Shown piece after piece: positions 5,743 to 5,789 of a stretch of DNA of 5,789 bases (position 1 is its first letter; each line of letters opens with the position of its first letter). The notes under the pieces were generated by a model that was not told the origin of the DNA, did no database searches, and was given only the letters and a program-made list of their open reading frames with translations. Origin of the DNA: an uncultured bacterium (GTDB lineage Bacteria; Planctomycetota; UBA1135; UBA2386). The position numbers were made by a program, and so were the translations under genes. The stretch is from contig CALKYL010000379.1 of NCBI GenBank assembly GCA_938003515.1, forward strand, positions 1 through 5,789. Reading direction: 5' to 3'.

Positions 5743-5789
5743 CGTCGCGCCATGGTGCGGCGGTCTTCGACCGGCGGCAGGGGGCTCGG
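5658..5789 (-). CDS. Probable C-terminal end of a minus-strand gene (truncated by window edge)
   Basis: Read from the window end, the minus strand has an open frame of 43 codons with almost all third positions G or C, ending in TGA at 5660-5658. The visible residues include VEDRRTMARRYLLLFRWLRL, then a glycine/arginine-rich stretch and a final ALARAAEG. The balance of Leu, Phe, Tyr and Trp looks more like real protein than the arginine/serine tail encoded opposite. I do not recognise a family. It could also be a non-coding frame that happens to stay open, since GC-rich DNA often does. An ATG at 5753 could start a 31-residue peptide, but a run-in from outside the window seems more likely. It overlaps the 3' end of the exported-protein gene by 85 bases, tail to tail. 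Confidence 0.42.
   Translation of the reverse strand, partial: PSPLPPVEDRRTMARRYLLLFRWLRLGGRVPGVRTALARAAEG

Noticed and set aside
5661..5753. Stand-alone 31-residue minus-strand peptide starting at ATG 5753
   Set aside because: The frame continues open to the window edge with coding-like composition and no ribosome site precedes this ATG, so a truncated longer gene is more likely.
1..5789. tRNA, rRNA, CRISPR array, insertion sequence or riboswitch
   Set aside because: None seen by eye on either strand; no regularly spaced repeats, transposase motifs, or tRNA T-loop/anticodon patterns.

Overview
This is a GC-rich, gene-dense bacterial window (roughly 70% G+C by eye) with strongly GC-biased third codon positions. 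The gene types suggest a planctomycete-like or other high-GC Gram-negative bacterium: a HEAT-repeat protein tail ending in a DDRP motif, a secreted STN-like protein of a type I associate with Planctomycetota, and a type II secretion/type IV pilus family ATPase. This assignment is from memory of protein styles and could be wrong at phylum level.

Layout. Bases 1-296 (+) are the C-terminal end of a HEAT-repeat-like protein. It is translationally coupled through an ATGA overlap to a four-helix membrane protein with a His-Ala-His-Gly motif (293-715, +). A short GC-rich gap follows, with an 18-bp perfect palindrome spanning the membrane gene's stop codon. Then comes a 748-residue GspE/PilB/MshE-type secretion ATPase (819-3065, +). 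It converges, across a 27-bp gap, on a complete dihydrolipoyl dehydrogenase gene (3093-4505, -). About 440 bp of apparently non-coding DNA then separates this gene from a divergent gene for a small exported STN/secretin-N-like protein (4945-5742, +). The last 130 bases probably carry the C-terminal end of another minus-strand gene, whose 3' end overlaps the exported protein gene.

Main point of interest. The ATPase has an unusual three-part build. Residues about 17-195 can be aligned by eye almost end to end with protein-L-isoaspartate O-methyltransferase (Pcm). However, the SAM-binding glycine motif, the acidic ribose-binding residue and the substrate loop are gone, so it looks like a methyltransferase pseudoenzyme. 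It is followed by an MshEN-type tandem c-di-GMP-binding domain with exact 24-5-24 residue spacing but a degraded first half, and then by an apparently complete ATPase with Walker A and B, Asp and His boxes and a tetracysteine zinc site. This suggests a motor whose ancestral methyltransferase fold was reused as a docking or sensing module.

How the genes relate. The ATPase and the exported STN-like protein could both belong to secretion or pilus machinery, but no pseudopilin, inner-membrane platform or secretin barrel gene is visible. The dihydrolipoyl dehydrogenase is a central-metabolism gene with no 2-oxoacid dehydrogenase or glycine-cleavage partner in view. No tRNA, rRNA, CRISPR array or insertion sequence was seen.
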